DNA of 64,000 bases from Hydractinia symbiolongicarpus (lineage: Eukaryota; Cnidaria; Hydrozoa; Anthoathecata; Hydractiniidae): positions 9,674,001 through 9,738,000 of the forward strand of contig NC_079887.1 of NCBI RefSeq assembly GCF_029227915.1. The letters run 5' to 3'. Position 1 is the first letter of the stretch; the number at the start of each line of letters is the position of its first letter. Both the position numbers and the translations under genes were made by a program. Below the pieces are notes generated by a model. The model searched no databases, had not been told where the DNA came from, and saw only the letters and a list, made by a program, of their open reading frames with translations. This document shows, one piece after another, positions 54,022 through 60,541 of the stretch.

Positions 54022-57000
54022 GATATTTTTGTCGTTGTTGTCGTTGTTGTTGTTGATATTTTTGTCGTTGTTGTTGTTGATATTGTTGATTTTGTTGTTG
54101 TTGTTGTTTCATCAGTTTTTTATAATTTTCTTTTAGGTTATGTATGGTGGTCGAGTCATTGACGATTTCGATCGCAGGGTTGTCAACACTTACATGGATG
54201 AATACATGGGCGACTTTATTTTTGACACATTCCAACCATTTCATTTTTACCATGATGACAAAGTCGACTACTTTATACCCAGGCCTCCTATTGAAGAAAC
54301 TAAAGAACAACAGAGTATAGATGTTAAAAAGCCTGTTAAGCAAGGTTGTTATACGTTTTATGATTTCTATTTAATGCTGCATTTATTTTACCACATTTTT
54401 TATGTTTGCTCTTTTGCTTAAAGAAAATAGTTTCCATCTGCTCGTGTTTAACTACTTTTAATCTAATTTTTTATGAATTTGCCTGTTTACTTTTTCCTAA
54501 CCTCCTAACTTTCTCAGTGATTTATTTGATAACTATACACCATTTTATTTGACATGCAGGAAAGACACCGAAAGAATATATTCGTCCTGAATGTAATCGT
54601 GATCTTTACATGGATGTTATTGAAGCCTTACCACTTGTCAACACTCCCGATGTTTTCGGGTTACATCCGAACGCTGAAATCGGCTACTATACCACGGCCG
54701 CAAAAGGTACGTTTCTTCGTGAAAGCTTTATTATACATACATCGTTAGGCGTTAAAGGAAATGTAATTAATAGTACTACTTTTCACGGATAGTAGTATTT
54801 CCATCAAATTGGCGAAGTTCAATAATTATTTATCCGTTAACACGCGTGAAGAATAGCACGAAAATAGATAATTCGTAAAAACTTTACTCCACAGCAAAAA
54901 AAATTTTCTTAGATGAGCTTAATAAAAGCTGTTCTTTTTCCTTTTTACCAAAATGTACTAATTTTCTGAATATTATTAAAAATTTATAATATCCGTGAAA
55001 TATATTCTTTTGAACTCAAAATTAAATACTCTCGAATACTTATAGTAACGTAACCATCAGAAGATTGTCTATAAAATTTTGGTAGGCTTTGATACTAAAA
55101 TACTGATTAGAAACCTTGTTTTATTTTAGATATGTGGAGCCAACTTGTGGAGTTGCAGCCGCAAACTGGTGGAGATTCAGGTGGTATCAGTCGGGAGGAA
55201 TTTATTGGCAAGATAGCTGCAGACATACAGAGCAAATTACCACCTTCGTATGACGTGTCTGGCATACGTAAAAAAATTGGAGCAAACGTCGCACCAACAT
55301 CAATCGTACTGTTGCAAGAACTTGATCGGTTTAATGTGCTCATCAAGAAGATGAAGACAACGCTGGCGAATTTACAGCGGGTAATTTATTTTTGCTGTTG
55401 CAATCAATCAATCAATCAATTAGTTCTTTTATTTATAGTCGATAATGTACAAAAGTAAAACATTTTAAAATTTAGATATAAATAAAAATAAAATAAAATA
55501 TATAATAGCCTATTAAGACTAATTTAAATCGACTTTAATATTGTATATATTAATAAAAAATAAATAATAATCTTAAAATTTAAATATAGCCTAATTGAGG
55601 TATACATGGAGCACACAGACGACAAGAGCAACTTACAGATGGTAACTTCTCCATCTCTAAAGAAAACTTTTGAAGTGTGTCGGCATGCTTTATTGATGTG
55701 GGCAGTTTATCCCACAACTGAGCCGCAATGTAAGGTACAGTTTGTAAAACATAAAGTTCTTGATGGAGATTTGCCATCTATTTGAAGGAATTAACCCTTA
55801 ATAAATCTAAATTGCCAGTTTCGCGAAAATAAGTTTTCCGGTAAATCCGGGTTCATTTTGTCGAAAAGGGCGACATTATGAGGATATAACGCGTTAACTA
55901 TCACAAAGATCTATTTAAAGAAACGCACTTTTTATGAACTGTCAACATATGGGTCAGGTGGGGGTTATATTAAAAAATTTCGAATGAGACTTACAGATAA
56001 CTGTGCTAACCAACCATAAAGTCTCAGACAACAGGATGGCTACACCTCCTATAATCTTCTAAATAACTTAAAAATTGAAGAACTAACAAAACCTAACATT
56101 TGGACCCAAAAATTGATTCCACCTAAAAATCCTAAAGTTGCTCATGACGACATTCAGTTTTCCTTTTTAACGAACATGTGTTGGTCTTCAATAGGACTGA
56201 TGGATTCTATTTAGCTACATTGTTACTGCAATTTGAAATAAAAAGCCTCTCTGTCTCTTAAAAAGAAAAAGTTTTACGTCCTCCTAAAATTTCGGCAATA
56301 ATCTCATAAAATATAGAATAGTTTTTACAGGTTTTTTAGTGCTTTCTCTTAAAAATTGACCTCGAAACCTTCTAAACTCTCCTAAATCTAAAATTATGAA
56401 CTTCTTTAAATCTGTGGCTACCATGAATAACAATTGCAAATCTCTGTTAACAAAATTAAATTATTATAGGCGCTGGCTGGTGAGGTTGGTATGGACAATG
56501 AGTTAGATGAAGTTGCACGAGCCTTATTTAATGGTCAGCTACCTCCAAGTTGGAGAAAGCTTGCGCCAGCTACCCTTAAGAATTTAGGTGGTTGGATGGA
56601 GCATTTCATGAAGAGACATGAACAATACATGTCGTGGGTATGTATGGTTTGTTAACATTTTAAAAACTGTGCCGACCACATGTCGCGCTGAACTGTGAAG
56701 TGAAAGAAGTACTAGAAAATGTGGTCGACCCGTCAAATTTAAATCGCCCACCTCACAGTTACTGTGAATTGAATAGCTCTGAAATCTCTTGCGCCTGCGC
56801 ATTGAATCTAAAATATCTTGGGAAATTGTTTTTAGTCCTATTTCAGCACGTTGATAACCGAAAATAATTTCCTTTAAATTCAATTTTAATATAATTTTAT
56901 CGCTTGTTTTTTACGCAGGTAAAGGAAGGTGAACCCAAGGTAATTTGGCTTTCAGGTCTCCACATACCGGATTCGTACCTTACCGCACTCGTGCAAGCTG

Positions 57001-57516
57001 CTTGTCGCAAGAATGGGTGGCCACTTGACCGATCCACCCTCTACACAACTGTCACAAAGTATGAAAGTGATGAAGACATTGCAGACAACCCACCCACTGG
57101 GTGCTATGTGAAGGGCCTATATTTAGAGGGTGCCTCGTGGAATTTGAACGAATCCGAACTATCAAGACCTATCCCGAAACAACTCATATGCGAGCTACCT
57201 ATTTTACGAGTGATACCGATTGAAGCGCACAAATTAAAGTTGCACGTACGTTTTCCTACAAAATATTCGTTTAAAAAGAACTTAAAAACTTTCCTAGTTA
57301 AAATTTACTTGTTTGTTTGATATAAGAATTCGTGTTTCAAAGTATTTATTCTGTTATTTATTTATTTAGAACACGCTTCGCACACCAGTGTATGTGACAT
57401 CGGAACGAAGAAATGCGATGGGCGTTGGTCTGGTGTTTGAAGCTGATCTAGCCTCGTTTGAGCATCGCTCCCATTGGATACTGCAGGGGGTTTGTTTAAC
57501 TTTAAACTCCGACTAA
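15488..57516 (+). CDS. DNAH10: Axonemal dynein heavy chain, DNAH10-like (inner arm I1/f)
   Basis: This is the motor subunit of an inner-arm axonemal dynein. It hydrolyses ATP to slide outer-doublet microtubules and so bends cilia and flagella. I joined 72 coding exons, all GT-AG (coordinates in the block entries that follow); they sum to 13917 nt, giving 4638 aa, the usual size for the family. P-loops: AAA1 GPAGTGKT (about residue 1966), AAA2 GPTGGGKS (2247), AAA3 GETGTSKS (2593), AAA4 GVGGSGKQ (2940). The AAA1 Walker B is CFDEFN (2018-2019). The stalk and microtubule-binding domain are at about 3140-3470. The C-terminus is GVCLTLNSD. The block around AAA1-AAA2 (for example [20 protein letters not shown] and [16 protein letters not shown]) and the N-terminus [10 protein letters not shown] point to DNAH10. 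DNAH2 and other classes fit less well. The start ATG follows a splice acceptor at 15481. No frame breaks are seen. Confidence 0.9.
18158..18209. repeat. Perfect 20-bp hairpin in DNAH10 intron 4
   Basis: The arm at 18158-18177 (TTAAATTACAAGCAAGCATA read from the left) is the exact reverse complement of 18190-18209, with a 12-base loop. It is isolated, with no element termini around it. It could fold in the intron RNA. Whether it is a decayed MITE core or a structured RNA is unknown. Confidence 0.9.
20854..22099. other. DNAH10 intron 9 (1.2 kb), unusual CpG-bearing stretch
   Basis: The intron contains no gene. About 20935-21000 and 21400-21580 carry more CpG and GC (GCGATCGCATGCGCATGC; cgcactcgttac; cacgcgcgaatcatcgc) than the surrounding AT-rich sequence, which hints at inserted foreign or transposon sequence. 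A short (TA)n tract lies at 21957-21973. No termini are identified. Confidence 0.4.
26745..26890 (-). mobile_element. tRNA-derived SINE-like element in DNAH10 intron 19
   Basis: On the minus strand, 26890-26830 reads as a tRNA-like head: GGTGGTGTAGTGGTAGCAC (A box) and GCAGGTTTGAGTTCCC (B box, close to GGTTCGANTCC), separated by about 35 bases as in tRNAs. The acceptor stem does not close, and sequence without tRNA features follows, so a SINE or tRNA-like relic fits better than a gene. Confidence 0.55.
27391..28049. mobile_element. 659-bp inverted-repeat DNA element in DNAH10 intron 20
   Basis: The first and last 32 bases are inverted copies with 28 of 32 matching (outer TGTGAT, inner CCACTTCT at 27391-27422 and 28018-28049). 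Next to both ends are many palindromic words of the type TTCGTATTTTTAAAAATA..GAATTTCGTA that would fold extensively. The middle holds a 53-bp tandem repeat. No transposase is present, so it is a non-autonomous element. No convincing target-site duplication is seen. Its right end stops 20 bases before exon 21 (28070). Confidence 0.75.
27586..27735. repeat. 53-bp tandem repeat inside the intron 20 element
   Basis: Units start GTATTTCACTCTAAAATGAC at 27586, GTATTTCATTCTACAATGAA at 27639 and GTATATCATTCTAAAATGAC at 27692. The first two end in TTTAAAGTTGCC. The third is cut short at about 27735. Confidence 0.9.
29235..33774 (+). other. DNAH10: DNAH10 exons 24-33: linker (DHC_N2)
   Basis: Exons: 29235-29413, 30094-30305, 30418-30653, 30731-30885, 31147-31269, 31402-31635, 31920-32146, 32324-32492, 33113-33213, 33591-33774, about residues 1348-1954. 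The linker is the mechanical element that swings across the AAA ring. Family hallmarks in order are RHWKKLM (start of exon 26), [16 protein letters not shown] (exon 28), [17 protein letters not shown] (exon 29), [12 protein letters not shown] (exon 30), and [20 protein letters not shown] (exon 33), which leads into AAA1. Confidence 0.93.
34710..37069 (+). other. DNAH10: DNAH10 exons 34-38: AAA1, main ATPase site
   Basis: Exons: 34710-34844, 35072-35224, 35864-36052, 36646-36792, 36878-37069, about residues 1955-2226. AAA1 is the site whose ATP turnover drives movement. It has Walker A GPAGTGKT with K1972, Walker B CFDEFNRI with D2018 and E2019, a sensor-I-like [10 protein letters not shown], and the conserved [12 protein letters not shown]. 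All catalytic residues are present, so an active motor is expected. Confidence 0.95.
35573..35780 (+). mobile_element. tRNA-derived SINE-like element in DNAH10 intron 35
   Basis: CAGGTAGTCTTGTGGTGGAG followed by CGTTAGC (A-box region) and, about 35 bases on, GGTCTTGGGTTCAAACCCTG (B box GGTTCAAACCC) resemble a tRNA head. The sequence then leaves the tRNA pattern (from about 35647) and runs to roughly 35780. It is on the + strand, the same strand as DNAH10. It is not a functional tRNA because the stems do not close. Confidence 0.55.
37438..38668 (+). other. DNAH10: DNAH10 exons 39-41: AAA2
   Basis: Exons: 37438-37556, 37918-38212, 38411-38668, about residues 2227-2450. Walker A is GPTGGGKS. 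The Walker B region reads [19 protein letters not shown]; as in other dyneins, the glutamate after the aspartate is missing, so AAA2 binds ATP without hydrolysing it. [15 protein letters not shown] is the arginine-finger/sensor-II region shared by AAA2 modules. Confidence 0.93.
39490..42146 (+). other. DNAH10: DNAH10 exons 42-46: AAA3
   Basis: Exons: 39490-39984 (the largest, 495 nt), 40585-40737, 41043-41177, 41504-41902, 41985-42146, about residues 2451-2898. Walker A is GETGTSKS (K2599). Walker B is [11 protein letters not shown] (D2660, D2661). [18 protein letters not shown] is the conserved sensor-II/C-terminal part of the module. AAA3 is the regulatory ATPase of dynein. Confidence 0.93.
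40207..40275. repeat. Short imperfect tandem repeat in DNAH10 intron 42
   Basis: TTTTCAGTTCAATAGATG occurs twice, about 37 bases apart (around 40207 and 40244), each time followed by a gCA..TTGTTC-type stretch. At 40421-40449 three copies of GATATTAAT follow one another. Both look like ordinary intron slippage products. Confidence 0.75.
42652..44830 (+). other. DNAH10: DNAH10 exons 47-51: AAA4 and start of the stalk
   Basis: Exons: 42652-42756, 42895-43111, 43430-43518, 43954-44190, 44633-44830, about residues 2899-3180. Walker A is GVGGSGKQ. The Walker B position reads VFLFTDSHV, the usual axonemal form. [22 protein letters not shown] follows, and exon 51 ([18 protein letters not shown]) leads into the antiparallel coiled-coil stalk. 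Confidence 0.93.
45244..47285 (+). other. DNAH10: DNAH10 exons 52-56: stalk and microtubule-binding domain
   Basis: Exons: 45244-45477, 45612-45709, 46124-46289, 46675-46827, 47068-47285, about residues 3181-3470. Exons 52-53 form stalk helix CC1 (E/K/A/L heptads, [17 protein letters not shown]). The end of exon 53 and exons 54-55 form the globular microtubule-binding domain (SFAKPPKAV...; [19 protein letters not shown]). Exon 56 is stalk helix CC2 ([19 protein letters not shown]). The length is normal for the family. Confidence 0.93.
47677..50396 (+). other. DNAH10: DNAH10 exons 57-61: AAA5
   Basis: Exons: 47677-48046, 48351-48486, 49016-49170, 49656-49744, 50267-50396, about residues 3471-3763. 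They show family hallmarks [50 protein letters not shown] and [17 protein letters not shown]5 is structural and has no functional P-loop, as expected. Confidence 0.93.
49265..49563 (-). mobile_element. tRNA-derived SINE in DNAH10 intron 59
   Basis: On the minus strand it starts GTGGCACCGTAGCTTAGTGG (A box) and continues to AGACCAGGCTTCGATTCCCC (B box) over 49563-49497, a near-complete tRNA-like head. The body to about 49265 resembles the copy at 1-232. It is GC-richer than its surroundings. This is the best-preserved SINE in the window. Confidence 0.75.
50531..53493 (+). other. DNAH10: DNAH10 exons 62-66: AAA6
   Basis: Exons: 50531-50804, 51619-51878, 52103-52441, 52604-52804, 53188-53493, about residues 3764-4223. 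They contain [70 protein letters not shown] and [15 protein letters not shown], the strongly conserved sequence of the last AAA module and the start of the C-terminal region. Confidence 0.93.
53591..54117. repeat. GTT-rich minisatellite in DNAH10 intron 66
   Basis: More than 500 bases of GTT/TTG triplets are punctuated by GTTGATATTTTTGTCGTTG units at about 53868, 53958, 54022, 54049 and 54078. The purest block (53887-53960) is an unbroken (GTT)n. On either strand it reads as open frames of V/L or Q repeats, but it is intronic, lying between exon 66 (ends 53493) and exon 67 (starts 54137). It ends 20 bases before the acceptor. Confidence 0.95.
55397..55790 (-). mobile_element. LINE 3' end with (TTGA)n tail in DNAH10 intron 69
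   Basis: On the minus strand, 55777-55580 codes for [20 protein letters not shown] followed by [10 protein letters not shown] and a Cys-rich end. This is the typical C-terminus of LINE ORF2 proteins (the A.LW..LP..I......F...L pattern). An AT-rich 3' UTR follows, and the element closes with tandem TTGA units (55397-55420 seen as CAAT repeats on +), the kind of simple tail found in CR1/L2-type LINEs. It is strongly 5'-truncated, near 55790. Confidence 0.75.
56681..56722 (+). pseudogene. 42-bp exact copy of threonine aldolase coding sequence
   Basis: 56681-56722 is identical, base for base and in the same orientation, to 58983-59024 inside the threonine aldolase gene (codons for about residues 220-233). 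Both sides stop matching abruptly. In the intron it is bracketed by the inverted 9-mer CGACCACAT (56673-56681) / ATGTGGTCG (56719-56727), which the gene itself lacks. It lies in DNAH10 intron 70. Confidence 0.9.
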
Positions 57517-58315
57517 GTGTTTATAACATAAATATAAAATTTTATTGAATGCTTTCTGATTACAGTTTATTTTTTTCTTAAAACGTAGCTTCTGTTCTCT
57601 TACTGCAGTAAGTTTGGTGATTCAGGATTTTTAAGACTTCGAATTTTTTAACAGTACATCTGTAAAACTCGCCATTTTCTTTAAAGCTTTAAATAAAGGA
57701 GTATAATGGCAAAATTAGATTTTATGTTTTTTTTTTGAAAACAACAACATTGAAGATCAAATTACGATTTCTTTTTAAAGATTGCGTTTGAAAGCTTAAA
57801 AGTGTACATAGATATTATTATTTTTTATGTTAGTGTGTTAATATTATATAGTTTTCAATTAAGTTTATCGTATCATTTGTATTAATAATACATAATATAT
57901 TTTTAATTTATAAAATTATGTTTTCTTATTGTTTGGACGGGGTTTTATAACTCTTAACGATTTATCAAACAAAAAAAAATTATCAACAGGACAGGAGAAT
58001 GAAATGGTATTTGAATTGCACGCCACTGTGTTTGGAATGTTTTTAAAACAGCACAAGTATTTTTTCTGCCCAGTGTTGACGAGAATGCGCCATTTTGACC
58101 GTCCCTGCTATGGACGCAAGCCTATATTAAATGTACCACAATACAACGTGCGATGATTTGCGTCTTTGGTGGTCCGGAATTAATTAATTTCGCGGCAACG
58201 CTCAGATTTTGTTGTTGTACCTACAAAATAATATTTTTGTATAGAAATCATTCTTGTGTATTCAGCTTCTGCATATTAAAATTCGTTCTGTTTTTGTTTT
58301 GTGTTTGTTTTTTAG
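57517..58315. other. DNAH10 3' UTR and upstream region of threonine aldolase
   Basis: AATAAA at 57692-57697 is a candidate DNAH10 polyadenylation signal. The following 600 bases hold the aldolase promoter or first untranslated exon. Around 58085-58095 GCGCCATTTTG resembles a YY1 site, and TCCGGAATT at 58172-58180 resembles an ETS core. These are weak inferences. The 75-codon open frame ending at 58156 starts with TTG and shows no family likeness, so I do not call it. Confidence 0.4.
58304..58315 (+). promoter_or_regulatory. Strong splice acceptor 11 bases before the aldolase start
   Basis: TTTTTGTTTTGTGTTTGTTT continuing to TTTAG ends at 58315, 11 bases upstream of the ATG at 58327. It implies either a 5' UTR intron or a trans-splice site. 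Confidence 0.55.
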
Positions 58316-58326
58316 GCTAACTAAAT

Positions 58327-59502
58327 ATGAACAGATTTTTGTATAGGATCTCCTCACGTAGAAGGAGGTCGTCTTGGAATTCGGGTATTCTATCCTCTTC
58401 CCGTTGTTATAAAGGACTAGCTTCAAAACAAAGCACTGACGAAAATGTTATAGACTTGCGTTCTGATACAGTTACACGACCTACTCAGGGTATGTTAACA
58501 TCAATGTTTGCAGCAAAAGTGGGCGATGATGTATTAAAAGAAGACCCAACCGTTAATAAGCTTGAAGAAAAATGCGCGGAGATGTTTGGTATGGAAAAGG
58601 CTTTGTTCGTACCCAGTGGCACGATGGGAAATTTACTATGTTTGATGTCGCACGTTGAGAATCGTGGTGAGGAACTTATTATCGGTGATCAGCAACATGT
58701 ATATATGTATGAGCAAGGAAACTTCATGCAGCTTGCTTCAATACCTGCTAAAGTTTTGCCCACTGAAAGGGATGGCACTTTAAGTTTGGAAAATATCCAA
58801 AACGCTATCCAGGATGATTCAGATTTCCATTTGTGCAGAACAAAACTGATCTGTCTTGAAAATACGCACTTGTTAGCGGGAGGTGTTCCTCTACCGTTGG
58901 AATATTTAAAAAAAGTGAGACATATCGCAGATGATCGCAATCTTAAAGTTCATGTAGATGGCGCGCGTGTTTATAACGCAGCTGTCGCGCTGAACTGTGA
59001 AGTGAAAGAAGTACTAGAAAATGTTGATTCGGTCTCCATGTGTTTGTCGAAAGGTTTAGGATGTCCGGTCGGTTCCGTGATAGGTGGAAGCGAAGATTTT
59101 ATTAAAAGAGCGATGCGTTTACGAAAACCTCTTGGAGGTGGATGGCGTCAGTCTGGATTTCTTGCTGCTGCTGGATTATACGCCTTCAAAAATGCGCGCA
59201 GTACACTAGCTACTGATCATTCCAATGCTCACCATCTAGCAAGTGGAATCAAAGAATTACATTGTTCTGAGGTGTTAGATGTGGATTTACAAAATGTTAG
59301 AACCAATATTGTAATGGCTGGAACTAATCGTACAGACGCTAATGTTGTCGTTGAAGCGTTACGAAAAAGAGGGGTACTAGCCAGCGCAATGACTTCATCA
59401 AGGATACGTTTTGTTACACATTTGGATGTTAGTCGAACGGATATTAACAATGCTTTAGAAATTATACAGCAAGTGACGAAAAATATTTCTAATCAGCTAT
59501 AG
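58327..59502 (+). CDS. THA1: Low-specificity L-threonine aldolase, probably mitochondrial
   Basis: This PLP enzyme cleaves L-threonine or allo-threonine to glycine and acetaldehyde. It has 391 codons in a single uninterrupted frame. Residues 1-40 are Arg/Ser-rich with no acidic residue before about residue 38, as in a mitochondrial presequence. The conserved core starts at DLRSDTVTRPT (about 43-53). FVPSGTMGNL (94-103) binds the PLP phosphate. HVDGARVYNAA (209-219) supplies D211 and R214 for the pyridine ring. SMCLSKGLGCPVGS (237-250) holds the Schiff-base lysine K242. GGGWRQSGFLAAAG (270-283) is the usual motif before the small domain. The ATG at 58327 is the first after a strong splice acceptor. 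No internal intron is present, unlike its neighbours. The gene lies 810 bases downstream of the DNAH10 stop on the same strand. No AATAAA is seen just after it. Confidence 0.95.
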   Translation: MNRFLYRISSRRRRSSWNSGILSSSRCYKGLASKQSTDENVIDLRSDTVTRPTQGMLTSMFAAKVGDDVLKEDPTVNKLEEKCAEMFGMEKALFVPSGTMGNLLCLMSHVENRGEELIIGDQQHVYMYEQGNFMQLASIPAKVLPTERDGTLSLENIQNAIQDDSDFHLCRTKLICLENTHLLAGGVPLPLEYLKKVRHIADDRNLKVHVDGARVYNAAVALNCEVKEVLENVDSVSMCLSKGLGCPVGSVIGGSEDFIKRAMRLRKPLGGGWRQSGFLAAAGLYAFKNARSTLATDHSNAHHLASGIKELHCSEVLDVDLQNVRTNIVMAGTNRTDANVVVEALRKRGVLASAMTSSRIRFVTHLDVSRTDINNALEIIQQVTKNISNQL

Positions 59503-60126
59503 TAGTAAATGCCTCTTAAATAACCGCAGTATAATTTTATATTTACTAAAAAATTATTTCTATTCTGTCTTTTGTATGCTGCGCTTGTTCATTTCAATGA
59601 CATTCAGTGTCATCTGTCATTATCTTCCATTTTGCTTCTGATAAACATTTTCCAACGATTATTTTCTTCGAATCATATCCACATTACCATGTTTTCTTTC
59701 TAACATATCTTTCATAGTTTTTCTTCCTTAATAGTTAGACATACTTGAATATCGTGAATACAGTTCAACCACGACTTTACAGTGCATATTTCTACGTATC
59801 GCAAATATCTTGCTGTGGTACCTCTTCTACGCGTTTTACACTTGCATTTCTCTCCCATGTATAAAAAATTATCATCGTCCAGCAATTTTTTTTTTCTTTG
59901 AACCATATCCAAGTGGCATTCTCCGTAAAAACACAGTACCGCATGAAATTTTATAATGTACAGCTTTTACTAGAAGAAAGAATACACTCCTTTGTATCTT
60001 TCAATAACATACTTACATATCATGCACTATTTTACACGAATACAGCTTGTGATGAACTTTGTCTTGAGCTTTTGCTTAAATTGTCGAGCCTTCACGCGGT
60101 ACTTGTTGTTTATGTACAAAGTAGTA

Positions 60127-60541
60127 TGTCGTTATAACTTCAGTTGCTATCAGATACCTTATCAGTAAAAAAAATTGCCAAAAAGTGACTAAATTTTGGC
60201 TGTCGTTATAACTTCAGCTCCTATCAGATACCTTATCAGTAAAAAAAAAGTTGGCAAAAAGTATTTTTTGCCCAGAAAATTTTTGCCGACTTTTTTATTA
60301 CCGACCGAACTTTTTTGCCGACATTTTTTTTTCCGAACTAACTTTTTTGCCGACTTTTTTTCCGACCATCTTTTTGCCGATTTTTCTTTCTTGTTGCCAA
60401 TTTTTATCAGTTTTATGCAATTATTCTTATTAGTGACTATATTCAAAAACTTACTCGGCAAAAAGTGACTAAATTTTGTCCAAGTGACTAATAATTTTGC
60501 CGACTTTTTATTTTTGCCGACTTTTTTTTACCGATAAGGTA
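60127..60541. mobile_element. MITE with TACCTTATC ends and TTGCCGAC repeats
   Basis: TACCTTATCAGTAAAAAAAA (from 60229) pairs with the inverted right end of the same sequence (60510-60541) over about 31 bases with three differences. The terminal TA suggests a Tc1/mariner-type insertion. The left end is duplicated: 60127-60200 and 60201-60260 are near-identical, 74 bases apart, so a second TACCTTATC starts at 60155. The interior repeats TTGCCGACTTTTTT at least five times. No coding capacity is present. Confidence 0.75.

Larger units (their letters stand above)
54137..57516 (+). other. DNAH10: DNAH10 exons 67-72: C-terminal domain
   Basis: Exons: 54137-54344, 54560-54706, 55130-55380, 56470-56637, 56919-57245, 57370-57516 (stop TAA 57514-57516), about residues 4224-4638. 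It opens with [13 protein letters not shown] and continues with [56 protein letters not shown] and [20 protein letters not shown], ending GVCLTLNSD. This domain is the C-terminal cap of the motor ring and is complete. Confidence 0.94.

Noticed and set aside
53716-54343. Long open frames (poly-V/L on +, poly-Q on -) over the GTT repeat
   Set aside because: They are produced by a triplet repeat inside DNAH10 intron 66. The true exon 67 begins at 54137 in the frame that joins to exon 66.
57929-58156. 75-codon frame between DNAH10 and threonine aldolase
   Set aside because: It begins with TTG rather than ATG, matches no family I know, and lies where the DNAH10 3' UTR or aldolase promoter is expected.
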